64,000 bases of DNA, taken from assembly GCA_002721895.1 (NCBI GenBank), contig PBLV01000065.1:1-64000 (forward strand), given 5' to 3'. Source of the DNA: Verrucomicrobiales bacterium (GTDB lineage Bacteria > Verrucomicrobiota > Verrucomicrobiae > Limisphaerales > UBA1100). Shown here piece by piece: positions 44,134-53,918 of this stretch. The notes beneath the pieces were generated by a model. That model did no database searches. It had not been told where the DNA came from and worked only from the letters and a program-made list of their open reading frames with translations. A program made the position numbers and the translations under genes. Numbering within the stretch: position 1 is the first letter of the stretch; every line of letters begins with the position of its first letter.

Positions 44134-44433
44134 ATGAATTTAGCCGACGTTCAGGTTATTGGCAGCAATTTGGCGCTGAAGTGGAGCGGTGGGCGTGAGC
44201 AATTTATCGAGCTGGAAGTCCTGCGCCGAGCTTGCCCCTGCGCCTCATGTGCCGGCGAGACGGATGTGCTGGGCAATGTCCACAAGGGCCCTGAGAAAAA
44301 GCTGGACGACACCAGTTTTCAAGTCCGCCAAATTCAGCCCATCGGAGGTTATGCCTTGCAGATATTTTGGGCGGATGGACACGGAACGGGGCTTTTCTCC
44401 CATGAATATCTCGGGAAACTCGATGAAGCCTAA
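44134..44433 (+). CDS. DUF971 protein
   Basis: 99 residues from ATG 44134; a TTG at 44104 is less likely. The DUF971 pattern is present: LALKWSGG near the start, then LRRACPCASCAGE. The family corresponds to the N-terminal domain of gamma-butyrobetaine hydroxylase-like proteins and is found beside Fe-S and Mrp-type genes. The three closely spaced Cys may bind metal. It is divergent from the metal operon and convergent with the Arg/Gly-rich gene. Confidence 0.85.
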   Translation: MNLADVQVIGSNLALKWSGGREQFIELEVLRRACPCASCAGETDVLGNVHKGPEKKLDDTSFQVRQIQPIGGYALQIFWADGHGTGLFSHEYLGKLDEA

Positions 44434-44447
44434 CACAGGCGATTCGC

Positions 44448-46022
44448 TTAACTCTCAGCCTCCTCTTTTTTGGAGTCTGAATCTTCCTCGGCGGATTTAG
44501 CCTCCGCTGCATCAACTGCGGCTTCCACTCCGTCATCTCCAGAAGGCGCAGACCCGGCCTCTTCCGAGCCCTCGTCATTGGGATTATCCTCCACCTCAAC
44601 CGACTCTTCCTGAGCCCGCTCCTTCTCTTCCTTGGTCCGCGGTCGCTTGGCCGTCTCAACTATATTGTTGGAAAACTCGATGACGTGTCCCTGATGAATC
44701 AGCCAGTGCAGGTCCGCCAGCAACTGGGCTTGCTCCGGGGTTTGCTCGGCATCCTCCTCGGTGGGAGCCGGCGTGGGCGCCAAGGCTTCGAGAATTTTTC
44801 TGCGCGTACATTCCGGAGTGGCCTCGATGAATTCAACCAGCCTGCGAATGCTCTCCGACACCGCCGAGGTTTCCAGATCCAGATAATTTGGGCGCGCCAC
44901 CGAGACATGCGTCACCGTCTTGTCACGCTTAAAAAACTGCAACCCCAAAGCGCCAAATTGCTTACTCAACTGCGTGGCGGTATCCAACGGATACCTGCGC
45001 TGCCTCTGCCACGTGGCCCGCAGCAGGTTTGCCATGGCCTGCGGGTGGCGCAATTCACGCGCCACCGGCCCGGCCAGGCTTATGCCATCCACTTCCTCAC
45101 ACACCTCCGACACCATGTTTTCCAGAAAATAGCTTTCCGCATCGGCGCGGGCGGCAAAGGTCAAAGGCTCTTCTTCATTCCTGCTTAAAAACTCAGTCTT
45201 CCAACTCGCCTGTTCAACCCATTTCTGCACGGTCTCTTCATCATGACAAATCCGAATCCTGGACTTGTATTCATCAAACGCCATTCGCGAATAACGCTCC
45301 GCATGTATCCGCGCCACCTGTCCCTGATACGCATGGTGGTTGGGTGGCCCCAGCAAGGCACCGCTGATCCCGCATTGGGCCACGGAGGTATAGTTGCCCT
45401 TGGGTGGCTCGGCCTCGGTTCGGCGCGTCTCAAAGAACTTGTCAAAGTGCGCCTTTAACGCATGACGCACCGCATCCTCTTCGCGCAGCCATGGGGTCTG
45501 ATCAATCTTGCAAATAAACAAGCGCTGAACGGGGTCGCCGCCCGGCTTCCGTTTCACTTTCAGGTCAAACGAGTAGCGTTCCGGTCGATCCAGAATCAGG
45601 TGAGCAATTTGAAACAAGGGATACGCACGACCGGTCAGCTTAATCTCACGCGCGATCGACTCCACACCCTTGGGCGAAGGCACAATCACCGACTTCAACT
45701 CGATCAGCGGCTCCTCCTTGCGAGGCTCCTGCCGCGGACGAACTCGATCACGATTGTCCCGGCGCGGGCCCTTGCCCTTCGGCCTGCCTGGCTTGTCCCG
45801 AACATCGCGGTGCTGCGGCGGACGCGGACGGTCATTCCGTCTCTGGTTGTCCCTTTGCCTGTTATCCCTCCCTCGCGGGCCGCCTCGGCCGCCGCGTCCA
45901 CGCCGTTCCGGCTCGCCATCGAAAGAGGCATACTTGTTGGACTTTGCATCCTCCTGCGCCCACGCGGGGAGAAACTGCAACTCTTGGCCCAAATCAAGCG
46001 CGTTGTCCGGTTCGTCGCTCAT
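44448..46022 (-). CDS. Conserved-looking protein with Arg/Gly-rich N-terminus and acidic C-terminus
   Basis: 524 residues from ATG 46022 (MSDEPDNALD); an ATG 16 codons upstream gives a basic extension. Residues ~37-105 are Arg/Gly/Asp/Asn/Pro-rich (RGRGGRGGPRGRDNRQ), like RNA-binding RGG tails. The central ~330 residues look globular, without a recognised domain (RLFICKIDQTPWL, ISGALLGPPNHHAYQGQV). The last ~60 residues are highly acidic. It is divergent from dnaE. Cytoplasmic and possibly RNA-associated; this is inference from composition only. Confidence 0.7.
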   Translation of the reverse strand: MSDEPDNALDLGQELQFLPAWAQEDAKSNKYASFDGEPERRGRGGRGGPRGRDNRQRDNQRRNDRPRPPQHRDVRDKPGRPKGKGPRRDNRDRVRPRQEPRKEEPLIELKSVIVPSPKGVESIAREIKLTGRAYPLFQIAHLILDRPERYSFDLKVKRKPGGDPVQRLFICKIDQTPWLREEDAVRHALKAHFDKFFETRRTEAEPPKGNYTSVAQCGISGALLGPPNHHAYQGQVARIHAERYSRMAFDEYKSRIRICHDEETVQKWVEQASWKTEFLSRNEEEPLTFAARADAESYFLENMVSEVCEEVDGISLAGPVARELRHPQAMANLLRATWQRQRRYPLDTATQLSKQFGALGLQFFKRDKTVTHVSVARPNYLDLETSAVSESIRRLVEFIEATPECTRRKILEALAPTPAPTEEDAEQTPEQAQLLADLHWLIHQGHVIEFSNNIVETAKRPRTKEEKERAQEESVEVEDNPNDEGSEEAGSAPSGDDGVEAAVDAAEAKSAEEDSDSKKEEAES

Positions 46023-46155
46023 GAATACGGTTGGGACGCCCATCCTGCGCAACAGACCACGCAAACGCAAGCACCGCTTGAGTCATCAAGACCCTCAACA
46101 GCTTTTCAACAACCTCCCCTTGGCAACCCCGCGGACCACCGGTACAGTCCAATCG

Positions 46156-49100
46156 GTGAGCGCGGAATTCGTTCATTTACATTTGCACACGGAGTTCTCC
46201 CTCCTCGATGGCGCATGCCGCCTGGATCGGCTGATGAAACACGCAGGGGATCTGGGCTTCGATGCCTTGGCCATTACCGACCACGGAGTGATGCATGGCG
46301 CCATCGATTTTTACCAGAAAGCGCAAAGGGCGAACATCAAGCCCATCATTGGCTGCGAGGCCTACATTGCGCCAGGAAGTCGGTTTGACAAAAAAACAAA
46401 CAGCCGCACCGGCAAGGATGGCTACAACCACCTGCTCTTGTTGGCGGAAAATGAGACGGGCTACCACAATCTGATCAAGCTGACCACCGCCGCCCACTTG
46501 GAGGGCTTTTATTACAAGCCACGCATCGACAAGGAACTGTTGGAAGCGCACAAGGAGGGGCTGGTGGCATTCAGCGGCTGCCTAGCCAGCGAAATCCCGC
46601 AGGCCATCATCCGCAACGAGGACAAAAAAGCGCGCGAGGCGCTGGATTGGTTCAAGCAGATCCTTGGCCCGGATCATTTTTACTTGGAACTGCAAAACCA
46701 CGGCATTCCCGAGCAGGCGAAGGTGAATGCCCAGCTCATCAAGTGGGCTCAGGAATTCGGCCTAAAACTGGTGGCCACAAACGACGTCCACTACGTCGAG
46801 CGCGCCCATTCACATGCGCATGATGCGCTGATCTGCATCGGCACACAAACCACCCTGAACGATTCCCGCCGCATGAGCTATGTGCCGGAACAGTTCTACC
46901 TGCGCAGTGCGGAAGAAATGGCGGCGCTGTTCAAGGATACACCCGAGGCCGTACGAAACACCCTGACCGTGGCCGAACAGTGCAACGTGAAGATCGAGCT
47001 TGGCCAACTTCATTACCCCGTGTTTGAACCTCCTGAGCTGTTCACGCGTGAGGGCTACCTACGGCATCTTGTTGCCGAGGCGATGCATACCCGCTACGGC
47101 GTACGCTGCGAGGCCAAGGGCGAGGAATTTGTCTGCCACTCCATCGAGAACGCTGGCAGGCTCCCAACCTACGAGGCCAGTGATAACTCCAACCCGGCCG
47201 ATGTAAATGATCCCGCCGTCGCGACCGCCCTAAAGCCCCTCATCGACCGCATACAAGTCGAGCTCGGCGTTATCGAGAAGATGGGGTTTGTGAGCTACTT
47301 TCTAATTGTCGGCGACTTTGTTCGCCATGGCCGCTCCAAGGGAATCTCCTGCGTCGCGCGCGGCTCGGCAGCTGGCTCACTGGTGACTTATCTACTGGAG
47401 ATTTCCAACGTCGACCCTATCCGCTACGGGTTACTGTTCGAGCGCTTCCTCAACCCGGAACGCGTCAACCCGCCCGACATCGACATCGATTTCGCCGATG
47501 ACCGCCGCCAGGATGTCATCGATTATTGCCGGGAAAAATACGGGCGCGATTGCGTGGCGCAGATCATCACCTTTGGGACCATGGGTTCCAAATCCGTCAT
47601 CCGCGACGTCGGCCGGGTGATGGGCCTGAGCTATGGCGAATGTGACCGGCTGGCGAAAATGGTACCCGACGAGCTGAAGATCACACTGGAACGCTCGCTG
47701 GAACAGTCAGCCGAACTGAAGCAGGCGTACGATAACGAGGAGGTGACGCGCGAACTGATCGACACTGCCTTTGTGCTGGAAGACCTCACACGCAATTCCT
47801 CCATCCACGCTGCCGCCGTGGTTATCGGCGCCGAGCCGCTGGTCAATGTACTCCCGCTCAAGTCCGACCCAGACGGCACCATTATTACCCAGTACCCCAT
47901 GAATCCCGTGGGCGACTTGGGCCTGTTGAAGATGGATTTCCTCGGCCTCAAGACGCTAACCGTCATTCGCAACACTTGCGAAATGGTCAGACAAACCAAG
48001 GGCCTTGAAATAAACGTCGATGCGCTGCCGCTCGACGACCAGAAAACCTATGACCTCCTCAATGCAGGCCGCACTGTCGGCGTGTTTCAGTTGGAATCCG
48101 GCGGCATGCGCGACCTTTGCCGGAAGTTTCAACTGGCCTCCGTGGAGCACATCACCGCGTTGGTCGCCCTCTATCGCCCCGGCCCCATGGATCTCATTCC
48201 GGACTTCATCAAACGACGGCACGGCGAGGTGGAAATCAAGTACGAGCATCCCCTGCTCCAGCAAATCTCCGAGGAAACCTACGGCATCCTCATCTACCAG
48301 GAGCAGGTCATGCAGGCAACGCAGCTTCTCGCCGGCTATTCCCTGGGCAACGCCGACCTGCTTCGACGCGCCATGGGCAAGAAAAAGGTTGAGGAGATGG
48401 CCAAGCAACGCGAGGCCTTCGTCAACGGCTGCGCCGAAACCAACAAGATTCCCGCTGCACAGGCCAACCGCATCTTTGACCTTCTGGAGAAGTTCGCCGG
48501 ATACGGCTTCAACAAATCCCACGCCGCCGCCTACGCCGTAGTGGCCTATCAAACCGCCTACCTAAAAGCGCACCATCCCGTCGAATTCCTGGCCGCCATG
48601 TGTACCAACGACATGGGCGACACCAGCAAGCTTGCCATCCTCATCAACGAGGCGCGTGCCGTGGGGGTGGAGGTGCTGCCGCCGGACATCAACGAAAGCC
48701 GTGTCAACTTTGCCCCCGCCCGTGATGGCGAAGTCATCCGCTACGGCCTCGCCGCCATCAAGGGCGTCGGCGAGGCCGCTGTCGAGGCCATGCTCGCCGC
48801 GCGCGATCAGGGAAAATCCTTCAAGTCGCTCGCCGAGCTCTGTGAACGCGTCGATCTCCGCGCGGTCAACCGCAAGGTGCTCGAGGCTCTCATCAAGGCC
48901 GGTGCCTGCGATGGCTTCGGCCACACCCGCGCCAGCCTTTGCGCACAGATTGAACGCACCCTCGCCCGCGCCTCCGGCATTGCCGCTGACCGCGCGCGCG
49001 GGCAGGAAACCCTCTTCGGCATGCTCGATGCCGGCAAGAACGAGGAGGATGACATCCCCGCCGCGCTGCGCAACGTCACCGAGTGGCCCAGCAGCGAGAA

Positions 49101-49791
49101 GCTCGCCCATGAAAAGGAACTGCTCGGGTTCTATATCAGCGGTCACCCCTTGGACCCTCTCACTGGCATCCTCGACAGCTACACCCTGCACAAGACCAAT
49201 GAGCTCAAGGAACTGGAGGCGCGCACCGTTACGCGCATCGGCGGCCTTGTCGCCGAGGTCAAACGCGGCATCTCCCGCAAGACCGACAAGCCCTATGCCA
49301 GCGCCACCCTCGAAGATATGCAGGGCACCTGCACCATCCTGCTCATCAACGATAATTACGAGAAATTCAACGACCTACTTCAAGTCAACCAGCCACTGAT
49401 GGTCATCGGGGAAGTCAATAACGGCGAAGATGTACCCAAGATTTTCCCTCAGGAAATTTTGCCACTGGAGGACGCCCCGCGCAAATTCACCAAGCAAGTC
49501 CACTTGCGACTGCGTGTGGAGAAAATTTCTGACAACTCTCTTGAGTCCGTCCGCGCCCTCACTCAGGCCCACCCCGGAAAGATCCCCCTGCTCCTTTGCC
49601 TGCGCCAGCCCAGCGGCGCTTCCGTCTTTGTGGAGGCCAACGAACGCTTCAACGTCACCCCCTCCACTTCACTGCAGGCCGAAGCCAACAACATGTTCGG
49701 CGACGACACCTACTACGCCAAAGTCGACACCGACCTCCCCGAACCCCAACGCCGCCGCTACGCCCGTAACGGCAATGGTAACGGCCAATAA
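46156..49791 (+). CDS. dnaE: DNA polymerase III alpha subunit
   Basis: 1211 residues from GTG 46156; the open frame upstream (to 45670) is the shadow of the neighbouring gene. PHP domain at the start (HLHLHTEFSLLDGACRLDRL, then ITDHGVMHG and IIGCEAYIAPG). Polymerase catalytic acids lie in PDIDIDFADDRR near 438-449, followed by GRDCVAQIITFGTMGSKS. NSSIHAAAVVIG, MDFLGLKTLT and GYGFNKSHAAAYA are all typical of DnaE. A C-terminal OB-fold begins near IGGLVAEVKRG. Length fits the DnaE1 class. It carries the replicative polymerase activity. Confidence 0.97.
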   Translation: MSAEFVHLHLHTEFSLLDGACRLDRLMKHAGDLGFDALAITDHGVMHGAIDFYQKAQRANIKPIIGCEAYIAPGSRFDKKTNSRTGKDGYNHLLLLAENETGYHNLIKLTTAAHLEGFYYKPRIDKELLEAHKEGLVAFSGCLASEIPQAIIRNEDKKAREALDWFKQILGPDHFYLELQNHGIPEQAKVNAQLIKWAQEFGLKLVATNDVHYVERAHSHAHDALICIGTQTTLNDSRRMSYVPEQFYLRSAEEMAALFKDTPEAVRNTLTVAEQCNVKIELGQLHYPVFEPPELFTREGYLRHLVAEAMHTRYGVRCEAKGEEFVCHSIENAGRLPTYEASDNSNPADVNDPAVATALKPLIDRIQVELGVIEKMGFVSYFLIVGDFVRHGRSKGISCVARGSAAGSLVTYLLEISNVDPIRYGLLFERFLNPERVNPPDIDIDFADDRRQDVIDYCREKYGRDCVAQIITFGTMGSKSVIRDVGRVMGLSYGECDRLAKMVPDELKITLERSLEQSAELKQAYDNEEVTRELIDTAFVLEDLTRNSSIHAAAVVIGAEPLVNVLPLKSDPDGTIITQYPMNPVGDLGLLKMDFLGLKTLTVIRNTCEMVRQTKGLEINVDALPLDDQKTYDLLNAGRTVGVFQLESGGMRDLCRKFQLASVEHITALVALYRPGPMDLIPDFIKRRHGEVEIKYEHPLLQQISEETYGILIYQEQVMQATQLLAGYSLGNADLLRRAMGKKKVEEMAKQREAFVNGCAETNKIPAAQANRIFDLLEKFAGYGFNKSHAAAYAVVAYQTAYLKAHHPVEFLAAMCTNDMGDTSKLAILINEARAVGVEVLPPDINESRVNFAPARDGEVIRYGLAAIKGVGEAAVEAMLAARDQGKSFKSLAELCERVDLRAVNRKVLEALIKAGACDGFGHTRASLCAQIERTLARASGIAADRARGQETLFGMLDAGKNEEDDIPAALRNVTEWPSSEKLAHEKELLGFYISGHPLDPLTGILDSYTLHKTNELKELEARTVTRIGGLVAEVKRGISRKTDKPYASATLEDMQGTCTILLINDNYEKFNDLLQVNQPLMVIGEVNNGEDVPKIFPQEILPLEDAPRKFTKQVHLRLRVEKISDNSLESVRALTQAHPGKIPLLLCLRQPSGASVFVEANERFNVTPSTSLQAEANNMFGDDTYYAKVDTDLPEPQRRRYARNGNGNGQ

Positions 49792-49794
49792 TAA

Positions 49795-49823
49795 AAAAGG
49801 CGGCCCGCGCAGGACCGCCTTTT
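49795..49823. terminator. Bidirectional terminator between dnaE and the MFS gene
   Basis: AAAAGGCGG (49795-49803) and CCGCCTTTT (49815-49823) form a 9-bp stem with an 11-base loop, with A and T runs on either side, four bases after the dnaE stop and about 20 before the stop of the convergent MFS gene. Confidence 0.9.
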
Positions 49824-49844
49824 GTGACGAAATCACCTCTTGAG

Positions 49845-51524
49845 TCAAACGTCCTTCTCAGGCTCCTTCTCCTCCTCTCCAGCGTCGGAGGCATCACCAT
49901 CGCCCACCTCAGAACTTCCTCCATCAGCCCCCAACACCATGGGCTTGTAGCCACCCTTCGCGTTGAAGTGGAATATTAATCCTACGTAAAACACGAGCAT
50001 GATTACCGGAAATACGGTCATATCCGCCAGTGCCTTTTGGCCACTGGAATCCTTCTCCTTCTTGATCGCCTCCTTGATCTCTTTTTTCTCCTCGTCGGTC
50101 TTGTCTTTGATCAATTCGTCGACCTTGCCATCGGAGAACGCGTTGTACTTGATGATCTCGTAAATGGCCTTTTCGTCTTGCGCTTGGAATTGCCCATCCT
50201 TCACCAAGGCAGGTGCTTTCTCCACAATGGCGGTGTTGGCCTGCACGGACTCAATTGCCTTGGCCTCCTTCAAAGCGCCGATGTAAGGGAAGCCAAGTGT
50301 GCCGACTGCCAGCATGCCAATGCCAGCAATGGCATTGAGCGCCAGTGCACCGCCGCGGGGGCACTGCTCAGACACCACGCCAAGCATCGTCGGCCAGAAA
50401 AACGTCTTGCCTAAGCCATAGATAGTTGCCGCCACAAAGATCGCCATGCCGGCCGTAATCGAAAGTGTATACAAGCCTATGATCGCCAACACTGAGCTGA
50501 CCGCCAGCAGTTTCAGCGGCTGCAGTTTATGCACGATCGGCCCAGCATAGAACCGCAGTACCATCATTATCAAAGAAGTGTACACCAGCACCCAGCCTGG
50601 ATGGAACTTACCCTCCGCGATGCCTTTCAAAATATTCTCAATCCAGCCGTCTGTGCCGATCTCCGTAACCGCCAAAGGCATGTGGATAAGGACCAGAATG
50701 AACAACAACGGCCGACCCAGTGACTTGGTGTATACACCAAACGCCACCGCGATAGCTACGCCAATGGCGATGAATAAGTTTTTCTGCCCGGAAGACACAT
50801 CCGACCCTCCTTGACCGGCAAAATCGATCAACTGCAGGGTCACCAGAAAGCCGACGATCGCCGCGCCCAACACGCCAAACTCACCCAGCATATCGCGGTA
50901 GCTTACGCCCGATGCTACTCTCTCATTCACTGGGAACTTACACTTAATCAGCATCATGAAGTAAACCACTGCGGGAATGGCAATCAGGCCGACCTTGACC
51001 CACCACGGCACGTGGTCGATGAAGATGATGATCATCCCAGCCAGGACCAAGCCGCCCGGCCAGCCCGCGTGCAGGATGTTCAGCCACTTGGTTTTCTCCT
51101 TGTTGTACATGGTGGCCACAACTGGGTTGATGAAAGCCTCAACCGTGCCGTTGCCCAGTGCGCAAACCAGACTGCCCCAGTAGATCAACTCAAATGCCAG
51201 CTGCGTGTTTCCCTGCTGCGATATGAAATAGGCGCTCACCGCCATCGCCGCCCAGACAATGTGGCTGATGAACGCGAAGATCATCGCCACCTTGTAGCCA
51301 ATCCGGTCGATCACCAAGCTGAAGCCGATGATGCTGACGGCAAACGGCCAAATGCCAATGCCCGCCAACCGGCCGGCTTGCGCGTCATCTAGCCCAAACT
51401 CTTCACCCCATGTCCCCAGCAGGAACATGCGGCTGATGAAAGAAAACGCGGTGGTTACCAGAGCAATAAAACATCCCCAAAAGAGAACCTTATTGCCTTC
51501 TTCGTTGTTGGTTGTAGTACTCAT
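49845..51524 (-). CDS. Major facilitator superfamily transporter
   Basis: 559 residues with about 12 membrane helices. The N-terminal half has a [20 protein letters not shown] loop and [11 protein letters not shown], a variant of the MFS G-x-x-x-D-R-x-G-R motif between helices 2 and 3. A ~90-residue charged insertion (about 415-505, rich in Lys/Glu/Asp) sits before the last helix. The C-terminus is acidic. No substrate can be deduced; such carriers in this group often take sugars or nucleosides. It converges on dnaE. Confidence 0.85.
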   Translation of the reverse strand: MSTTTNNEEGNKVLFWGCFIALVTTAFSFISRMFLLGTWGEEFGLDDAQAGRLAGIGIWPFAVSIIGFSLVIDRIGYKVAMIFAFISHIVWAAMAVSAYFISQQGNTQLAFELIYWGSLVCALGNGTVEAFINPVVATMYNKEKTKWLNILHAGWPGGLVLAGMIIIFIDHVPWWVKVGLIAIPAVVYFMMLIKCKFPVNERVASGVSYRDMLGEFGVLGAAIVGFLVTLQLIDFAGQGGSDVSSGQKNLFIAIGVAIAVAFGVYTKSLGRPLLFILVLIHMPLAVTEIGTDGWIENILKGIAEGKFHPGWVLVYTSLIMMVLRFYAGPIVHKLQPLKLLAVSSVLAIIGLYTLSITAGMAIFVAATIYGLGKTFFWPTMLGVVSEQCPRGGALALNAIAGIGMLAVGTLGFPYIGALKEAKAIESVQANTAIVEKAPALVKDGQFQAQDEKAIYEIIKYNAFSDGKVDELIKDKTDEEKKEIKEAIKKEKDSSGQKALADMTVFPVIMLVFYVGLIFHFNAKGGYKPMVLGADGGSSEVGDGDASDAGEEEKEPEKDV

Positions 51525-51648
51525 TGGCCAATTCTTTTGAACCCGACGTATGAATCAACATACGCAGACACGATTCGTTCAGGAAACTTACTTCCCTCCT
51601 CGGCGAGGGGTGATAGGCAAAAAATGGGCAAAAGTCAATGGAATACGC
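51525..51648. other. Intergenic, nothing recognised
   Basis: 124 nt upstream of the MFS gene and downstream of the ThuA gene. It should hold the MFS promoter; no clear terminator for the five-gene operon was found. Confidence 0.4.
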
Positions 51649-52434
51649 CTACTTCCGCGGCCCGTAGCCCAGCTTGGGGTTGCCGTTTTCGTCCAGCTTG
51701 TCGCAGGCCCAGAGCAGTCCGCGGGTGAGATAGTTAATGTATGTCTCGCTCTGCATGGTCTCGTTGTGGTGGCCGATGGTGGTACCAAACACACGGGATT
51801 TGCCGTATTGGTTGGTCCAGATGCAGGCGTGGTTTTTCTTGGTGCGAATGCCGTAGGCCTGACCGAGCACGGTGGTGTTGGGCCATACCTTGGTGATTTC
51901 GTACAGTTCGCCCTTGGGTGTTTTCCAGCTGTCGCCGAAGCCTTTCATGATGGGGTGCTTGGGCTGCAGGTTTTTGATGTCTACGGCCACGTGCTGCTGG
52001 TGGCGCACGGTGGTTACGCCAAGGAGTTTGCGCCATTCATCGGTGATTTTGTCCGCAGCGCGGTAACTGTGCATGGTGCAGTGCAGCACCACCGCTGGAA
52101 CGCCAGAATCGCGGTGTGCCGTAGCCATCCCCTCGACAAAGACCTTGTCACCAATCGCGCCAAAGCATTCGTTGTGCACCACCACATCGTAGTCCTTAAT
52201 CCAATCCTTCTTCAGGTAAACGGAGATCCGATGATTCCGGCCCGAGCCGCCTTCATGGATGATCTCCCAATCCACATTGGCCCGCTTGCTGATGCCTTGG
52301 CTGATAATCAGTTTTTGTTTTGCATAATCATGGCAGCAGCCGCCGGTGATTAGCAGCGCCTTCAGGGGTTCGGCGGATTTTGCGGTGAATGCGGCCAGCA
52401 GGGCGCACAGGGCAACGAATCGGATGGTTTTCAT
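51649..52434 (-). CDS. ThuA domain protein (exported)
   Basis: 261 residues with a signal peptide (about 1-20), then the ThuA/amidotransferase-like fold: LKALLITGGCCHDYAKQK, DYDVVVHNECFG, VVLHCTMHSYR and KHPIMKGFGD, ending with TTIGHHNETM and a final helix. ThuA domains are found in sugar-utilisation proteins of PVC and Bacteroidetes; the catalytic role is not established. Last gene of the sulfatase operon, four bases after the dehydrogenase gene. Confidence 0.88.
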   Translation of the reverse strand: MKTIRFVALCALLAAFTAKSAEPLKALLITGGCCHDYAKQKLIISQGISKRANVDWEIIHEGGSGRNHRISVYLKKDWIKDYDVVVHNECFGAIGDKVFVEGMATAHRDSGVPAVVLHCTMHSYRAADKITDEWRKLLGVTTVRHQQHVAVDIKNLQPKHPIMKGFGDSWKTPKGELYEITKVWPNTTVLGQAYGIRTKKNHACIWTNQYGKSRVFGTTIGHHNETMQSETYINYLTRGLLWACDKLDENGNPKLGYGPRK

Positions 52435-52438
52435 GGAT

Positions 52439-53917
52439 CTACTTGTGCAGGCGGTTGGCGGTGTACCACGCCACGCGATTGACTATCTCCGCGCCCGAGG
52501 TGGCACGCAGGTTTTGGTTAAGGTTGAATTGGTAAATCTTCTCGGCGTTTAACGGCACCGTCAGGTGCGCCACCTTGCGGTCGGCCGAGAGCTTGACGGC
52601 AGTTGGTTTCATTTTCTTCTGCTTTTCCTTGGGTGAACCATACTGTGGCCGGTAGCGGTATTCGTATTCCAAGATGTCATAGTTCGCCACATCCACGCCC
52701 GCCGCGGCATCCACCGGCAAGGTAAAGTGCACATCGAAACCGGTCTTGGTCAGGCTGATGTGATGGATTGCCATGGGCGTCGTCTTGCCATCCCAGCGTA
52801 CCCGTTGGAGGCCAAACTGCTTGCCGCCCACCGAGCCCCAACCGCGCCCGGTCTGCCCCACCCAAAAGCTGCCGTCCGGCCCAAACACGCCGCGAATGCA
52901 GCCGGTCTGTAGCGGCGAAATGAAGTTGATGGCCATGCCCTGGAATTCACCACCCACCTTCTCCACATGCAATCGCATGAGGTTGGATTTGGTCTGGTCA
53001 CCGAGAATGATCTGCCCGTTGAACGGACCGAATTTGCCACCCGTGTAATCGAACACCGGCTCACCGGGCGAATTGGCCAGTTCACCGTGGGGAATGAACA
53101 CCGCCGGGCGCGCGCGCATCTTGCGGTATTCCTCGATGGAAATCTTGTTCAGGTCCTTGCCGATATACTTGGGATGATCGTAATAAGAAGACGGATGCCC
53201 GTGAAACCGGTCCTTCACCACGTGATGGAGCGTGGAGGTCTCATTCCAGTCTCCCTGATTGTCAGTGTAAAAAATATCGTCATCCTTGCTGATGCCAATG
53301 CCCGCGGGCGACCTCATGCCCAGCGAAAAGGGCACAAATTTTCCATCCGGTGTAATCTGGAAGGACCAGCCTCGGTATTTCGCCGCGCGCCCCATCTTGG
53401 AGTCATGCACGCGCGCCTTGTCCCACTTCGCGCTGCCCGCCCAGCCCGGCCAGCTCAGCGAGGTGTTCAGTGTGCCGTAAAAATTCCCCTTCGAGTCGCG
53501 CACTGGTCCAAAGCTGTATTCGTGGTAATTGTCCGTCAGCCCCCAGCCAGCGTTTACCGTTTGGTACTGGTCGGCGACACCGTCCTTGTTGGAGTCCACA
53601 AGTTTGGTCAACTCCGGTCGTTGCATTACATAAACCACCTTATTCTTGGGGTTCACCCAAAGCCCCAGCGACTCATGCAGGCCGTCCGCAAACAGGGACC
53701 ACTTGCCGTTGCCCGTGTTGAATTTCCAAACCTCCCCTTCACGTGTGCAGATCAGGAGTGTCGTTTCGTCGAGAAAGGCCATGCCGCCCACCCCCAAGGT
53801 GATTTCCTTGGGAATGTCGACAGTATCCACCGCGTAACCGGCGGGCAGCCTGCTGGGCGCGGCCTGGACAAAGGCCGCCAAGACGAGAGATGCGAAGATG
53901 AATCGAGTCGGTTTCAT
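52439..53917 (-). CDS. Exported PQQ-type glucose/sorbosone-dehydrogenase-like beta-propeller
   Basis: 492 residues with a signal peptide (about 1-19). A six-bladed propeller is suggested by GGMAFLDETTLLICTREGEVWKF, NPKNKVVYVMQRPEL, and repeated D-S-N-K-D-G / GPDGSFW segments. The C-terminal ~110 residues look like a separate beta domain. Related proteins in PVC genomes are annotated as membrane-bound dehydrogenases or heme-domain partners. It lies one base after the azurin-fusion gene, so an electron-transfer pairing is plausible but unproven. Confidence 0.75.
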   Translation of the reverse strand: MKPTRFIFASLVLAAFVQAAPSRLPAGYAVDTVDIPKEITLGVGGMAFLDETTLLICTREGEVWKFNTGNGKWSLFADGLHESLGLWVNPKNKVVYVMQRPELTKLVDSNKDGVADQYQTVNAGWGLTDNYHEYSFGPVRDSKGNFYGTLNTSLSWPGWAGSAKWDKARVHDSKMGRAAKYRGWSFQITPDGKFVPFSLGMRSPAGIGISKDDDIFYTDNQGDWNETSTLHHVVKDRFHGHPSSYYDHPKYIGKDLNKISIEEYRKMRARPAVFIPHGELANSPGEPVFDYTGGKFGPFNGQIILGDQTKSNLMRLHVEKVGGEFQGMAINFISPLQTGCIRGVFGPDGSFWVGQTGRGWGSVGGKQFGLQRVRWDGKTTPMAIHHISLTKTGFDVHFTLPVDAAAGVDVANYDILEYEYRYRPQYGSPKEKQKKMKPTAVKLSADRKVAHLTVPLNAEKIYQFNLNQNLRATSGAEIVNRVAWYTANRLHK

Positions 53918-53918
53918 T

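Noticed and set aside
45670..46155. Upstream extension of dnaE
   Set aside because: The extension is Arg/Ser/Pro-rich shadow of the opposite-strand Arg/Gly-rich gene; the PHP domain begins right after GTG 46156.
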